A DNA stretch of 64,000 nt from SZUA-36 sp963801195. Its GTDB lineage: Bacteria; Pseudomonadota; Gammaproteobacteria; Xanthomonadales; SZUA-36. Within the stretch, counting starts at the first letter, position 1. Each line of letters starts with the position of its first letter. Under the pieces are notes generated by a model. That model did not search any database. It had not been told where the DNA came from and worked only from the letters and a program-made list of their open reading frames with translations. A program made the translations under genes and the position numbers. The DNA lies in assembly GCA_963801195.1 (NCBI GenBank), contig CAWDDX010000007.1, positions 1,240,001 through 1,304,000 of the forward strand, given 5' to 3'. Shown here in pieces: positions 43,179-52,513 of this stretch.

Positions 43179-44224
43179 TCCGGTTGAGCGCCAACGTCCG
43201 GCGTTTCAAGCATGATGTACACGTATGTGATCATGTCCGAAGGCTCGGTCGTGGCGGGATCGGTAATGTAGTGTTCCCATGAAACCCCGCCCTGTCTCAA
43301 GCCGTGGGCCGACATGTATGCAGCGAGTTTCGCGTAAGTCGGCATCATTTCATCATAACCACCGTGGTGCACCGCCCTGACTGCTGGTCCCGACGGCGAA
43401 AGGCCCGATTTTATGTTACCGCTCAATTGCGGCGGGATTGTGTCAACCGGAATCGCCGCATCAAACTGGTAGCTGCCTTCCTCCCAGGCCCGCGTGATCG
43501 CCATCGGCTGTCCGCTCATGCCGATACCCGTCCGGTTCATAAATTCGCTGATTTCCGCATAGGCCGCCGCCATGACCTCGGCGATTTCGGCCGGATCCTG
43601 GCTGCTGCTCGAGGTCACATAAAGAATGTTCTGCGCGACGACATCGACCTGTTCGATCTGTAGTTGATTGAAATCCGACACCGGCAAGGACTCGGCGAAA
43701 TGCTTCAGGTTGGAAAGACCCCTTTCATAATCACCACCCACCCAGCGGTCAAACAACAATCCGAAATACCGGGCCAGGAACGAGTCTACAATATTCACGC
43801 CCTTGGTCAGATCGGAGTCAAAAAACCATGTGATTTTGGTCTCATCACCCTGTGCATCCAGTTTAAACCCCGTATCAGCCGGCCCCTGGGCATCAAAATC
43901 CAGTTTGATGTTGATCTGCTCGTAAGGCCTGCTGGCCACGATCTCCTGCCACCCGCTTCCCACCAGGTGAGGGTCTCCGACCCAGCTCAGGCGGGCGCCG
44001 ACACCCGATTCCGGGCCCGAAACGGAAAAGATAGCGTCCGGATCGCGCTCGGTCCAGGGAGACCATTTGTCAAAATACCGATAACCGTTAAGCAGTTCAA
44101 ACATCATCGTGGCCGGTCGCTCAACGGTGATTGAACGTTCGATGTGCACCTCTTTGGGCAACAGAAATCCGGTCACCACGAATGCTGCAATCAGGAACAG
44201 GACTACGACGCCGGCTTTTTTCAA
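43175..44224 (-). CDS. SRPBCC-family protein with C-terminal GyrI/AraC-effector-like domain
   Basis: A 349-residue protein: an N-terminal membrane anchor or signal (VVVLFLIAAFVVTGFLLP), a START-like SRPBCC domain (about residues 30-165, beginning VHIERSITVERPATMMFELL), then a GyrI-like small-molecule-binding domain (about 190-345, with PSGPAVRAVHHGGYDEMMPTY). Such two-domain proteins are thought to bind hydrophobic ligands; no enzymatic role is known to me. The stop codon lies within the end of the adjacent MITE-like element, so the last residues may have been altered by that insertion. Confidence 0.8.
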   Translation of the reverse strand: MKKAGVVVLFLIAAFVVTGFLLPKEVHIERSITVERPATMMFELLNGYRYFDKWSPWTERDPDAIFSVSGPESGVGARLSWVGDPHLVGSGWQEIVASRPYEQINIKLDFDAQGPADTGFKLDAQGDETKITWFFDSDLTKGVNIVDSFLARYFGLLFDRWVGGDYERGLSNLKHFAESLPVSDFNQLQIEQVDVVAQNILYVTSSSSQDPAEIAEVMAAAYAEISEFMNRTGIGMSGQPMAITRAWEEGSYQFDAAIPVDTIPPQLSGNIKSGLSPSGPAVRAVHHGGYDEMMPTYAKLAAYMSAHGLRQGGVSWEHYITDPATTEPSDMITYVYIMLETPDVGAQPD

Positions 44225-44291
44225 GGTTTTCTCTGTGGGTGATGGGAGTGATTAGCGTAAGAGTACAGAACTCGAAGGTCAAGACGGGTGT

Positions 44292-45050
44292 TTACCTGGA
44301 CGCCCGGTCCCCCGTGCCCTCGCGGTCGGGAAGTTCGTGTACCTGGTTTTTGGGCTCGGCCACGTCCCGGTGAAGTTCGCTAAAAGGCGGCTCCTTTTGT
44401 GGAAACCAGTCCGGTACGCTGTCATCATCCTCCCAGCTGTAACGCTTGACAGGCGTCTGGTCCCAGCGCCGGTAAGCAATGGCCATTGCCACACCCAGGA
44501 TGGCCCCAGCCAGGTGGAGTTCCCAGGACATGTTGGGACGTATCGGCAGGATTCCCCATATCATTGACCCATAAAGAAACCACACCATCACCGATACGGC
44601 CACTGAACGCATATCCAGGCGCAATAGTCCGCCGACAAATACATAGGCGAGCATTCCGTAAATGAGCCCGCTGGCTCCAAAATGCAGACTATCCCTGCCA
44701 ATCATCCAGGCCAGTAAGCCCGATCCTATCCAGATCAGGGGGATGACCCGCATCGCGGAACGCGGATAAAAATAAAGCAAGGCCGTCAGACTGATAATCA
44801 GCGGTAATGTGTTCGAAAACAAATGCTCTGCCCCACCGTGGAGCAGGGGCGCCGTCAAAATACCGATCAAGCCATCCAGGTGCCTTGGTCGAAGACCGTA
44901 GTGGCTCAGGCCAAGTCCCAACACCGTGTCCAGGATCAGAATCAGCCACAACCCGCAGGTGGACCACAGGGCGATTTTCAAAGCCAGTCCAAAGCTTCTT
45001 CGCGCCCTCGGCGAAGCGGTGAATCGCGGATCGGGTTTGCCCAGGTGCAC
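44292..45050 (-). CDS. Rhomboid-family intramembrane serine protease
   Basis: A 252-residue multi-helix protein. The catalytic Ser is in HFGASGLIYG, the catalytic His probably in SWELHLAGAILG, and the supporting HLFSNTLPLI motif is in an earlier helix. It cleaves membrane proteins within or near the bilayer; substrate unknown. The C-terminal ~45 residues are a charged cytoplasmic tail. The start is GTG at 45050, 18 bases after plsC on the same strand. Confidence 0.85.
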   Translation of the reverse strand: MHLGKPDPRFTASPRARRSFGLALKIALWSTCGLWLILILDTVLGLGLSHYGLRPRHLDGLIGILTAPLLHGGAEHLFSNTLPLIISLTALLYFYPRSAMRVIPLIWIGSGLLAWMIGRDSLHFGASGLIYGMLAYVFVGGLLRLDMRSVAVSVMVWFLYGSMIWGILPIRPNMSWELHLAGAILGVAMAIAYRRWDQTPVKRYSWEDDDSVPDWFPQKEPPFSELHRDVAEPKNQVHELPDREGTGDRASR

Positions 45051-45068
45051 AGTGTTAACAGACCCTGA

Positions 45069-45812
45069 CTAACGTAACGCTTCGGGCAACGCCGAAGCGA
45101 TCGCTTCCCTGGTCCGGGTCATAAGGTCCCGGATGGTTTCTGCATCATCTTCACCTTGCACCTCGATCGCGGGGTGAATGACCATGCGAATCTTTCCGGG
45201 AGAGATCGTCAGGCCCCTTGGTTTTTGGATGTCATGTGTGCCGATGATGGTAACCGGTAATATCGGTAATTTCTGAGATGCTGCAACCCGAAACGCGCCC
45301 TTTTTAAAAGGTCTTAATTTTCCGTCCGGACTGCGGGTACCCTCTGCGAAAAAAAGCACGCCCACCCCGTCACCAACGTCCTCGAGCGCATCACTGACGG
45401 CCTTTCGGGCCTGGTCGGGGTTTGAACGATCGACGAAAATATGCCCGGCATTTTTACAGCCGATGCCAACACCGGGTACTTTACGCAATTCCGCTTTCAG
45501 CACCCATTTCAAGTCCAGCTTGAGCCAGCCGTAGACCAGGAAAATATCGTACTGGCTCTGGTGGTTGCAGACCACCACGTAAGATCTGGAGGGATCCGCG
45601 TTGACGGCACCATCGACGCTAACCCAGACGGGCGTCAGCCAGCAAAGCAGTCTTCCCCAGTTGGCGGCAACATAACGGCTTGCGATACGGGGGCTCGCTA
45701 TCATCGCCACCAACACAACCGACCAACCGGTAAGAAACGTGAGCACGAGACCGATCGGGGCCAACACCAACCAGGCATAAATCTGGTAAAGCCAAAAGGC
45801 GATGCGCTTCAT
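45069..45812 (-). CDS. plsC: 1-acyl-sn-glycerol-3-phosphate acyltransferase
   Basis: A 247-residue membrane enzyme making phosphatidic acid. It has an N-terminal helix, the catalytic H-x4-D motif (NHQSQYD), the glycerophosphate-binding FFAEGTRSPDGKL and a late PVTIIGTHDI. It lies upstream of the rhomboid gene. A long perfect palindrome lies between it and the preceding hsp20 gene. Paralogues are common, so the symbol is by family. Confidence 0.9.
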   Translation of the reverse strand: MKRIAFWLYQIYAWLVLAPIGLVLTFLTGWSVVLVAMIASPRIASRYVAANWGRLLCWLTPVWVSVDGAVNADPSRSYVVVCNHQSQYDIFLVYGWLKLDLKWVLKAELRKVPGVGIGCKNAGHIFVDRSNPDQARKAVSDALEDVGDGVGVLFFAEGTRSPDGKLRPFKKGAFRVAASQKLPILPVTIIGTHDIQKPRGLTISPGKIRMVIHPAIEVQGEDDAETIRDLMTRTREAIASALPEALR

Positions 45813-45899
45813 TCTTCCTGAAACCAGTTATAAAGAAGGGAGAGCCTAACGACAGATTGGGCCTGTTGCAAACGCTGGATTGGGAATCGGTTCGCCGTA

Positions 45900-45934
45900 T
45901 ATGGAGGGGGTGCGGTAACCGCACCCCCTCCATA
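45900..45934. repeat. 35-base perfect palindrome between hsp20 and plsC
   Basis: Arms of 17 bases (TATGGAGGGGGTGCGGT and its exact complement) flank a single A. As RNA it would form a very stable hairpin with a small loop. No U-run follows on either strand, so it is not a textbook terminator. It lies 22 bases past the hsp20 stop and may block readthrough or protect the hsp20 3' end. Confidence 0.75.
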
Positions 45935-45956
45935 CCCTGGAAACGGGCTAATTGGA

Positions 45957-46454
45957 TCAGGCCGCTTCGTCTTTGTGGTCCTGGGTCACTTTCTTCCTGG
46001 TGCTTTTTTCGCTGTCCAGGAGACGGCTAGCCGACTTGCCGATCTTTATCGTACGCGGCTTCATCGCCTCGGGAATCTCGCGTTCCAGGTCGATGTGCAA
46101 CAGGCCGTTCTCGAGGCTGGCCCCGGTTACCTTGACGTGGTCCGCCAGGTTGAAGCGGCGCTCGAATGAACGGGTGGCGATACCGCGGTGCAGGTATTCG
46201 CCCGGTTCGTCAGATTCGTCGGCGCGGTTTCCGGTGACGAGCAAACGATTCTGTTCCGTGGTGATGTCAATTTCATCATCAGAAAAGCCGGCCACCGCCA
46301 TGGTGATGCGGTAGTGGTCTTCGCTCGTTACGAGTATGTTGTAGGGAGGGTAGCCATTACCCTGGTCCTGGCGTGTCGCCGAGCTCATCAGTGAGGCCAG
46401 GCGGTCAAATCCAACTGAAGTTCTGTAAAGCGGTGAAAAATCAAAAGTAGTCAT
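45957..46454 (-). CDS. Hsp20 small heat-shock protein (IbpA-like)
   Basis: A 165-residue alpha-crystallin chaperone. The N-terminus MTTFDFSPLYRTSVGFDRL is IbpA-like. The alpha-crystallin domain spans about residues 35-130, with ENGLLHIDLEREIPEAMKPR near its end (the L-x-I-x-L pattern varies but the fold is clear). It has a Lys-rich C-terminal tail. I chose the ATG at 46454 after the strong AAGGAGAATAAGGAA site. Expression is probably heat-induced through the sigma-32 promoter at 46551-46580. Confidence 0.93.
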   Translation of the reverse strand: MTTFDFSPLYRTSVGFDRLASLMSSATRQDQGNGYPPYNILVTSEDHYRITMAVAGFSDDEIDITTEQNRLLVTGNRADESDEPGEYLHRGIATRSFERRFNLADHVKVTGASLENGLLHIDLEREIPEAMKPRTIKIGKSASRLLDSEKSTRKKVTQDHKDEAA

Positions 46455-46550
46455 TTCCTTATTCTCCTTAAGAAGCAATAAAGTCTAATTAAAACATCCG
46501 CCACTATGGCCGGAAGTTGCCCGTGGCCCCCGAAGGCTGCCACCTGAATT

Positions 46551-46580
46551 AAAATGGGGACACGAAATTCCGGCTTCAAG
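46551..46580 (-). promoter_or_regulatory. Sigma-32 (heat-shock) promoter of hsp20
   Basis: Read on the minus strand, CTTGAAG (46580-46574), a 14-base spacer and CCCCATTTT (46559-46551) match the RpoH consensus CTTGAAA-N13-15-CCCCATNT with only one or two changes. The spacing and distance (about 90 bases to the ATG) are appropriate. Confidence 0.8.
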
Positions 46581-46675
46581 GGCGCAGATAAAAATTGTGT
46601 GCCCTTCGATGCAATCCGGTGTATTTCAGGACCTGGTCTTTATTGACTGACCGGAGCTTGCCGGTGTGACAAGTG

Positions 46676-47173
46676 TCAGGGGTAATCGATGGAAAGCACT
46701 TCCACACGCATCACGTCTTCGGGCAATTCAACTTCGGTGCCGTCACCCACGCTTTTACCCAGCAGCGCACGTGCAACCGGTGAATCGATCGAAATAAAGC
46801 CTTTGCGTGCATCGGTCTCGTCAACGCCGACGATCCGGTAAACCACCCTGCCCCCTGTTGACGTGTTCAGAGTGACCTCGGCGCCGAAACGGACGACCGT
46901 GGTATCCGCCGGCGGGCGGTCGACGATTTTCATCGTGTCGATACGTTTACTCAGGTAGCGTATGCGCCGGTCAATACCACCCAGCTGCTTTTTACGGTAG
47001 GTATACTCGGCATTTTCGGAGCGGTCGCCCTCGGCCGCCGCCGCCGCCAATGCCTTGACGACCTCGGGTCGCAGCCGTCGCCAGAGGTACTGTACCTCCT
47101 CACGTAAACGGCCTGCACCTTCGGGCGTTATATAAGGGCTTCCCGGCTTTTCAGCCTGTCGCCATCTGCCCAT
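46676..47173 (-). CDS. greB: Transcription elongation factor GreB
   Basis: A 165-residue Gre factor: an N-terminal coiled coil with the acidic tip (ALAAAAAEGDRSENAEYTYRKKQL) and a C-terminal FKBP-like domain ending PEDVMRVEVLSIDYP. It stimulates cleavage of the nascent RNA in backtracked RNA polymerase. The basic patch and the YRKK sequence favour GreB over GreA. Monocistronic. Confidence 0.9.
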   Translation of the reverse strand: MGRWRQAEKPGSPYITPEGAGRLREEVQYLWRRLRPEVVKALAAAAAEGDRSENAEYTYRKKQLGGIDRRIRYLSKRIDTMKIVDRPPADTTVVRFGAEVTLNTSTGGRVVYRIVGVDETDARKGFISIDSPVARALLGKSVGDGTEVELPEDVMRVEVLSIDYP

Positions 47174-47274
47174 TCATCCTCCTCTGCCGTTGCCCAACTT
47201 TCGACACCTGCAATAGGCATCACGAAGGTATATAGTAGCGTCCTTTTCCAACTTTCCTGAAAGGAATTTTTGTT

Positions 47275-49371
47275 ATGAATTACAAGTTAACCGTCACCCT
47301 TGCCACACTGATCGGTCTTTATGGCTGTCAGCAGGAAGCGGACCAGGCGGCCGCACCGGCACAGACTCAAACCAATGAAGCATCACAGGTTTCCAATGTC
47401 GAGGCTCAGGCCGCAGAACTCACCAGCGGCATCGACCCTTCCGGTTTTGATGAGACCGTCCGCCCGCAGGATGATTTCTTTGCCTATGTCAACGGCACGT
47501 GGGTCAAGAATACCGAAATGCCCGCGGACAAGGCCCGCTGGGGAACTTTCGATGCCCTTGGCGAGCAATCACAAAAAGACATCCGTGCGCTGGTCGAAGA
47601 AGTCAGTCAAGCGGAAAACGTCGAACCGGGAACCCCGACCCAGAAAATCAGGGACTATTACAATTCCTACATGAACGCCGAGGCCGCCACCGCGAAGGGT
47701 GTTGAAGCCATTCGCGGGGACCTCGATGCCATTGCCGCAATTGACAGCATGGACGGCGTTTACAGCATGTTCAGCACCCTGGGTGTCTATGGCGTAAACA
47801 CCCCGATCGGCCTGGGCATTTTTTCGGACATGAAGAATCCCGACGTCAACGCAATCTACGTGGTGCAGGCGGGTCTTACACTGCCCGACAGGGACTATTA
47901 CCTGAATGACGACGAGCAATTTGTAAAAGGCCGTCAGCTATATCTGAAGTACGTCACGGATGTGTTTGACCTGGCCGGTTTTGAAGACGGCGCAGACCGT
48001 GCCGAGCGTCTGCTGGAACTCGAGACAAAGCTCGCTGAGGTCATGTGGACGAAAGAGGAAAACCGCGACTGGAGCAAACGTTACAACCCGATGAATATCG
48101 ACGAGTTGAACGAACTGGCGCCTCAGATCAACTGGGCGCTGGGTTTTGAGCACGCACAGATACCCGTCGACTCTCAATTTCTGGTGTCCCAGCCCAGCTA
48201 CTTTGAAGCAGCTGGAAAAATCCTGGCAGACACACCGGTTGACACCTGGAAGGATTACCTCAGTTTTCAGGCCATCAGTACATTCGCACCGGTTCTGGGT
48301 GACCAGTTTTCCCAATTGTCATTTGATTTTTTCCGTAAGGGACTGTCGGGCGTCGACGAGCAGGAGCCGCGTTGGAAACGCGCAGTTGATTCGGTCAATG
48401 ACAACATGGGTGAGTTGCTGGGCCAACTGTATGTCGAAAGACATTTCCAGGCTGAATCCAAGGCGCGTATGGATGAAATGATCCAGAACCTGATCAAGGC
48501 ATACGAAGTTTCGATCATGAATCTCGAATGGATGAGTGACGAAACCAAGCAACAGGCGCTCGACAAGTTGCACAAGTTCACACCGAAGATCGGCTATCCT
48601 GACAAGTGGATCGATTACACCAAGCTCGAAGTTGTGGATGGTGATCTGATCACAGATATCAAGAACGGCAGGCGTTTTGCCTATAACCGCGAAATCGACA
48701 AACTCGACAAGCCCGTCGACAAGACCGAGTGGGGCATGACACCGCAGACCGTCAATGCATATTACAACCCCGTCTGGAATGAAATCGTATTCCCGGCGTC
48801 GATCCTGCAACCGCCATTTTTCAACGTGATGGCAGATGACGCGGTTAACTATGGTGGCATTGGCGCCGTCATTGGCCACGAAATAGGTCACGGATTTGAC
48901 GATGCAGGAAAACGTTTTGACGGTGACGGTATATTGCGTGACTGGTGGACGGCGGAAGACGCCGAAAAATTCGATGAACGCAAGAACGCGCTGGCCGCAC
49001 AATATGACGGTTACGACGTGATCGACGGCCTGACCATCAATGGCCAGTTTACGTCCGGTGAAAACATCGGTGACCTCGGTGGTCTCAGCATTGCCTACCT
49101 GGCATACAAGATGTCACTGGACGGCAAAGAGGCCCCCGTTATCGACGGCTGGACCGGCGACCAACGCTTTTTCCTGGGTTGGGCGCAGGTCTGGCGTTCC
49201 AAGGCGCGCGCCGAGGAAACCAAACGCCGCCTGACCGTCGACCCGCATTCACCGCCCAAATTCCGGGCCAATGGCGCGGCGGTCAACGTACCGGCTTTCT
49301 ACGAGGCATTCGATGTCAAGGAAGGCGATGGCATGTACCTGCCGCCCGAAGAGCGGGTCAAAATCTGGTAG
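47275..49371 (+). CDS. M13-family zinc metallopeptidase, predicted lipoprotein
   Basis: A 698-residue neprilysin/PepO-like peptidase. The N-terminal signal ends in a lipobox (LIGLYGC, Cys at residue 18), so it is probably membrane-anchored in the periplasm. The zinc site is VIGHEIGHGFDDAG (HExxH), with the third ligand Glu in ENIGDLGG and the family NAYYNP/NEIVFPA motif upstream. It likely degrades short peptides. It is followed by a strong terminator. Confidence 0.93.
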   Translation: MNYKLTVTLATLIGLYGCQQEADQAAAPAQTQTNEASQVSNVEAQAAELTSGIDPSGFDETVRPQDDFFAYVNGTWVKNTEMPADKARWGTFDALGEQSQKDIRALVEEVSQAENVEPGTPTQKIRDYYNSYMNAEAATAKGVEAIRGDLDAIAAIDSMDGVYSMFSTLGVYGVNTPIGLGIFSDMKNPDVNAIYVVQAGLTLPDRDYYLNDDEQFVKGRQLYLKYVTDVFDLAGFEDGADRAERLLELETKLAEVMWTKEENRDWSKRYNPMNIDELNELAPQINWALGFEHAQIPVDSQFLVSQPSYFEAAGKILADTPVDTWKDYLSFQAISTFAPVLGDQFSQLSFDFFRKGLSGVDEQEPRWKRAVDSVNDNMGELLGQLYVERHFQAESKARMDEMIQNLIKAYEVSIMNLEWMSDETKQQALDKLHKFTPKIGYPDKWIDYTKLEVVDGDLITDIKNGRRFAYNREIDKLDKPVDKTEWGMTPQTVNAYYNPVWNEIVFPASILQPPFFNVMADDAVNYGGIGAVIGHEIGHGFDDAGKRFDGDGILRDWWTAEDAEKFDERKNALAAQYDGYDVIDGLTINGQFTSGENIGDLGGLSIAYLAYKMSLDGKEAPVIDGWTGDQRFFLGWAQVWRSKARAEETKRRLTVDPHSPPKFRANGAAVNVPAFYEAFDVKEGDGMYLPPEERVKIW

Positions 49372-49393
49372 GGGCCAGGCGCCACCGGTCTTC

Positions 49394-49422
49394 GAAAACG
49401 GCCGCCCGATGCGGCCGTTTTC
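49394..49422 (+). terminator. Rho-independent terminator after M13 peptidase gene
   Basis: A 12-bp stem, GAAAACGGCCGC/GCGGCCGTTTTC, with loop CCGAT is followed by ATTTG. It lies 23 bases after the stop codon. Confidence 0.85.
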
Positions 49423-49497
49423 ATTTGTATCAGGTATATTTTGAAAATCATGCAAATTCCTGCGACGCTTTTACCAACACCCGCGTCTTACTGAACG

Positions 49498-50078
49498 ATG
49501 AACGGATCAGGCTTTGACTTGGAGATCGACGAACTGACGTCGCCGCGGCTAAACGGGGGGATATGCGTGCCTGCGAAAAGATCTACCGGAAGTTTCATAA
49601 ACTGGCGTTTACCGTGGCCGCGAGGATCTGCAATAACCGGGAAATGGCCCAGGACGTGACCCAGGAAGCCTTTATAAGCGCGTTTAAACGAATCCACCAA
49701 TATCGCGGTGAGGCGCCACTCTGGGCCTGGCTGCGGCGCGTGGTTGCCAATCACGCCGTCAGCGCGTTGCGTAAACTGCCACGTCACGATGCCGTCGAAC
49801 TCGAGGACCACATGCTGCCTGGCAACGGTGACCAGGAGGGCTTGGGGCAATGTATGGATCTTGAACAGGCGCTGCAACAACTGGACGATGAGGACCGCAT
49901 GGTGGTCTGGTTGCATGACGTGGAAGGTTATAAACATACTGAAATCGCCAGCCTGGTTGGCAAAACGGAAAGTTATTCCAAGACCCGTCTGAACCGGGCC
50001 CGCGCAAGACTCAGGATACTGATTTCAGACGGCGAGACGCCCATCGTCCAAAACGGCACGTTAAACGCCACCGCGTGA
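49498..50078 (+). CDS. ECF-type RNA polymerase sigma factor (one frame break near start)
   Basis: Region 2 (KIYRKFHKLAFTVAARICNN, then MAQDVTQEAFISAFKRI) and region 4 (ALQQLDDEDRMVVWLHDVEGYKHTEIASLVG) are clear. The conserved frame can start at the ATG at 49563, but that lacks the usual ~20 N-terminal residues. An ATG at 49498 opens them (MNGSGFDLEIDELTSPRLNGG) in the frame one base off. The two join at a run of six G (49555-49560), where a seventh G would fuse them. The stop overlaps the next gene (GTGA). It probably controls the anti-sigma and PDZ genes downstream and other envelope-stress genes. Confidence 0.82.
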
Positions 50079-50647
50079 ATGAGAAGCACATGAAAGCACA
50101 CGACCATTGGAAACAGGATTTATCGGACCCGCTCGGATTGAGCGAACTTGAAGCCATCGAGCCCGGCTATGACGGCTGGGCCCAGATCGAATCCGCTCTC
50201 CGCGCGCATCATGCGAGCCAACGGGGCCGGCAACGAGCTTCGCACCTGGCTGGCAATCGCCGCGAGTTCTCGTGCTGGTTATCAGCGTGACATTGCTCAA
50301 CGAGGAATACAACGCACCGGTCAGCCAGCCCGCGAAAGGTCTTGCGACGTCGGCGGACAATTCAGCGTCAGTAACCGTGCAAGACAATATTAATGCGCTG
50401 ATAGGTTTGTCGCAAAGCATGGAAGAACAGGTCGCAAAATTGAGACAGGAAACCACTGCGATGCCGGCTGAGTCAGCGATTTACGTGGCCGAACTCGAAG
50501 ACCTGATTGCACAGGTCGATACCGAGTTTGAGCCTGGCACCCGACTCGATCGACCTGTGGGGCCAACGTGTCAACCTGTTACTGGACCTGGCCCAGATTT
50601 ACCAGCAGCAATGGCAAATTGACTACGGCCGCATGGCGTCACTTTAG
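50075..50647 (+). CDS. Probable anti-sigma-like single-pass membrane protein (two frame breaks)
   Basis: I do not recognise a named domain. The first segment (MKAHDHWKQDLSDPLGLSEL to ALRAHHASQR) is soluble. A hydrophobic helix follows (WLAIAAS, then VLVISVTLLNEEYN), and then a polar helical region with MEEQVAKLRQETTAMP and AELEDLIAQVDTEF. It ends APDSIDLWGQRVNLLLDLAQ then IYQQQWQIDYGRMASL. The frame shifts near 50225-50270 and near 50530. One membrane helix, GTGA coupling to an ECF sigma factor and similar length are typical of anti-sigma factors; that role is inferred. Confidence 0.6.
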
Positions 50648-50670
50648 ATTAATCAACGAGGCATATCCTT

Positions 50671-51944
50671 ATGAAATCAAGAAACACCCCGGCAACAATC
50701 GCATTGGCGCTGTCACTCGGCGCACTGGTCACGGCAAATGCCTGGTCCAGCGACGATGCCGGGAAGAATACCGGTGAACAACAAGAGCAGGCGCGTCTCG
50801 AAGCCGAATATGCAAACGCCATGTCTGCCGCCGAACAGCAGCAGCGGGCGGCAGAATCGTCGCTTCAACGAGCGCGTGATCAACTGGAACGCGCCGCCGA
50901 GCAAAGGGCATTATCGGAAAAGCAAAGTGTCGAGGCCCTGTCAGCCCGGGAAGCTGAAATGACGAAAATGCACGAGGAACTGTTGAATGCCCGTAGACAG
51001 TTACAGGAGACCTCGCGTGAAATTGCACGCGTAAACCGGGAAGTCGCACGCGCCCGTGCGGACGGCGATTCAACCCGCTTTGTCTACAGGGCCTCGGAAA
51101 GACCGGTCATCGGCGTCATACTCGGTGATGTGGAAGACGGGGGCGTTAAGTCCTGGGCGTTTCACCGGACGGCCCTTCTGAACGCGGAGGCATTAAGCAG
51201 GGTGACGTCATCGTCGCTGTCGATGGGCACAAGCTTACAGCAATCGGGCCTTCAGGCGATGTCCGAGACGGTTTGCGTATTGCATTGAAGGACATGAAGG
51301 TGGACGAACCGCTGGCTATTTCCGTCGTGCGTGATGAACAAACCGTAGACCTGACCGTGGTGCCTGAAGTCCGTGAACCGTTGGCCTGGCAGACCATAAC
51401 ACGTTTCCAGACTATGCCGGCCACACCAGCCACACCAGCCACTCCGGCCACACCGGCCACACCAGGCACGGGAGACAAGGTCATCACAATTGAACACATT
51501 GTTGTACCGGAAATCGACACCGAGGCCATGTCAGCCCAAATAGAGCAAATGCGGGCGGGTATCGACAAACGACACGCCCTGATGGAAGTCGCGAGGACCG
51601 GTTCCGCCGACGATACGTGGCGAATTGAATTCGACGAGCTATCGGAACTGGGTGACCTCGCCCTGCAGGATGCCGATATGTGGTTCGGCCTGCCCCTCGC
51701 CCAGGGTTTGCAGTTGGCGGAAATCGACAGTGGTCTCGGTGCGTACTTCAAAACCGACCGGGGTGTGCTGGTGTTCAAGGCCCGGCCGGACAATGGACTG
51801 AACCTGGAATCCGGTGACGTGATTCTGAAAGTTGGCGACACCGAGGTAAATACCCCCGCGGAATTCATGCGCGCCCTGAGGGCATTCGATTCCGGCGATG
51901 AACTGGTGATGGGTATCAAGCGCGCAAGAAAGACCGTACATTGA
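50671..51944 (+). CDS. Secreted coiled-coil protein with two PDZ domains (one frame break)
   Basis: A signal peptide (LALSLGALVTANAWS) is followed by a long charged coiled coil (about residues 30-130, AEQQQRAAESSLQRARDQLE). A first PDZ domain begins VIGVILGD, loses frame near 51149 and continues in the next frame as VLGVSPDGPSERGG, then IKQGDVIVAVDGHKL. A five-fold PAT repeat linker and a second PDZ domain follow (GVLVFKARPDNGLNLESGDV, VGDTEVNTPAEFMRAL). It has no protease domain. It lies 23 bases after the anti-sigma-like gene, so it may be a periplasmic sensor or effector of the same stress system. Confidence 0.7.
51417..51461 (+). repeat. Five 9-base tandem repeats encoding Pro-Ala-Thr
   Basis: Five copies of CC(A/G)GCCAC(A/T) encode PAT-PAT-PAT-PAT-PAT in the linker between the two PDZ domains. 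Such a repeat is prone to length change by slippage in multiples of 9, which keeps frame. Confidence 0.9.
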
Positions 51945-52115
51945 AGGCAATCATGCCCGAAAGCCGCAGCAGTTTCTTCAATTTCAGATGACGGCCAAAT
52001 ACACAGCTACAGTTTCACGACCACTTCTGACTAAAAAAATGAACCGGACCCGTAAACACGCGCGCGGGTCCTGGGCTATACTTCCGGCTCTGACAAGCAC
52101 TCGAGTCTCAGGACC

Positions 52116-52498
52116 ATGGAAAAATACAAAAGCGCCATCAACTGGTTTGAAATACCCGCCGTCGATTTTGACCGCGCTGTACGTTTCTATAGCGAAATTT
52201 ACGCCTATGAACTGCCGACGCGCAACATGGGTCACCTCAGGATGGGATTCTTTCAACATGAACCCGGTGCCGGCACCGGTGGTTCCATTGTCACCGGGGA
52301 AGGCTACAGGCCGACCAGGGACGGAGCAAAAATTTATCTCAACGCCAGCCCGGACTTGAGCGACGTACTCGGCAGGGTAAGCGCCGCAGGCGGCACCGTC
52401 GTACAGGGTAAAACACAGAAATCCCCTGAAGTTGGTTATTTTGCAATTTTATCGATGATACCGAAGGCAACCGTATATACCTGCACTCGATGAATTGA
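52116..52498 (+). CDS. VOC/glyoxalase-superfamily protein (frame break near C-terminus)
   Basis: A ~127-residue protein beginning NWFEIPAVDFDRAVRFYSEI, the standard start of VOC-fold proteins, with a second beta-alpha unit around ISLNAS-like YLNASPDLSDVL. As written the end is YFAILSMIPKAT. Adding one T to the TTTT at ~52447-52450 gives AIFIDDTEGNRIYLHSMN, the family's normal ending, with the stop at 52496-52498. It may be a lyase/isomerase-like or antibiotic-binding type; substrate unknown. Confidence 0.75.
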
Positions 52499-52513
52499 GC
52501 ACATAAATAATAC

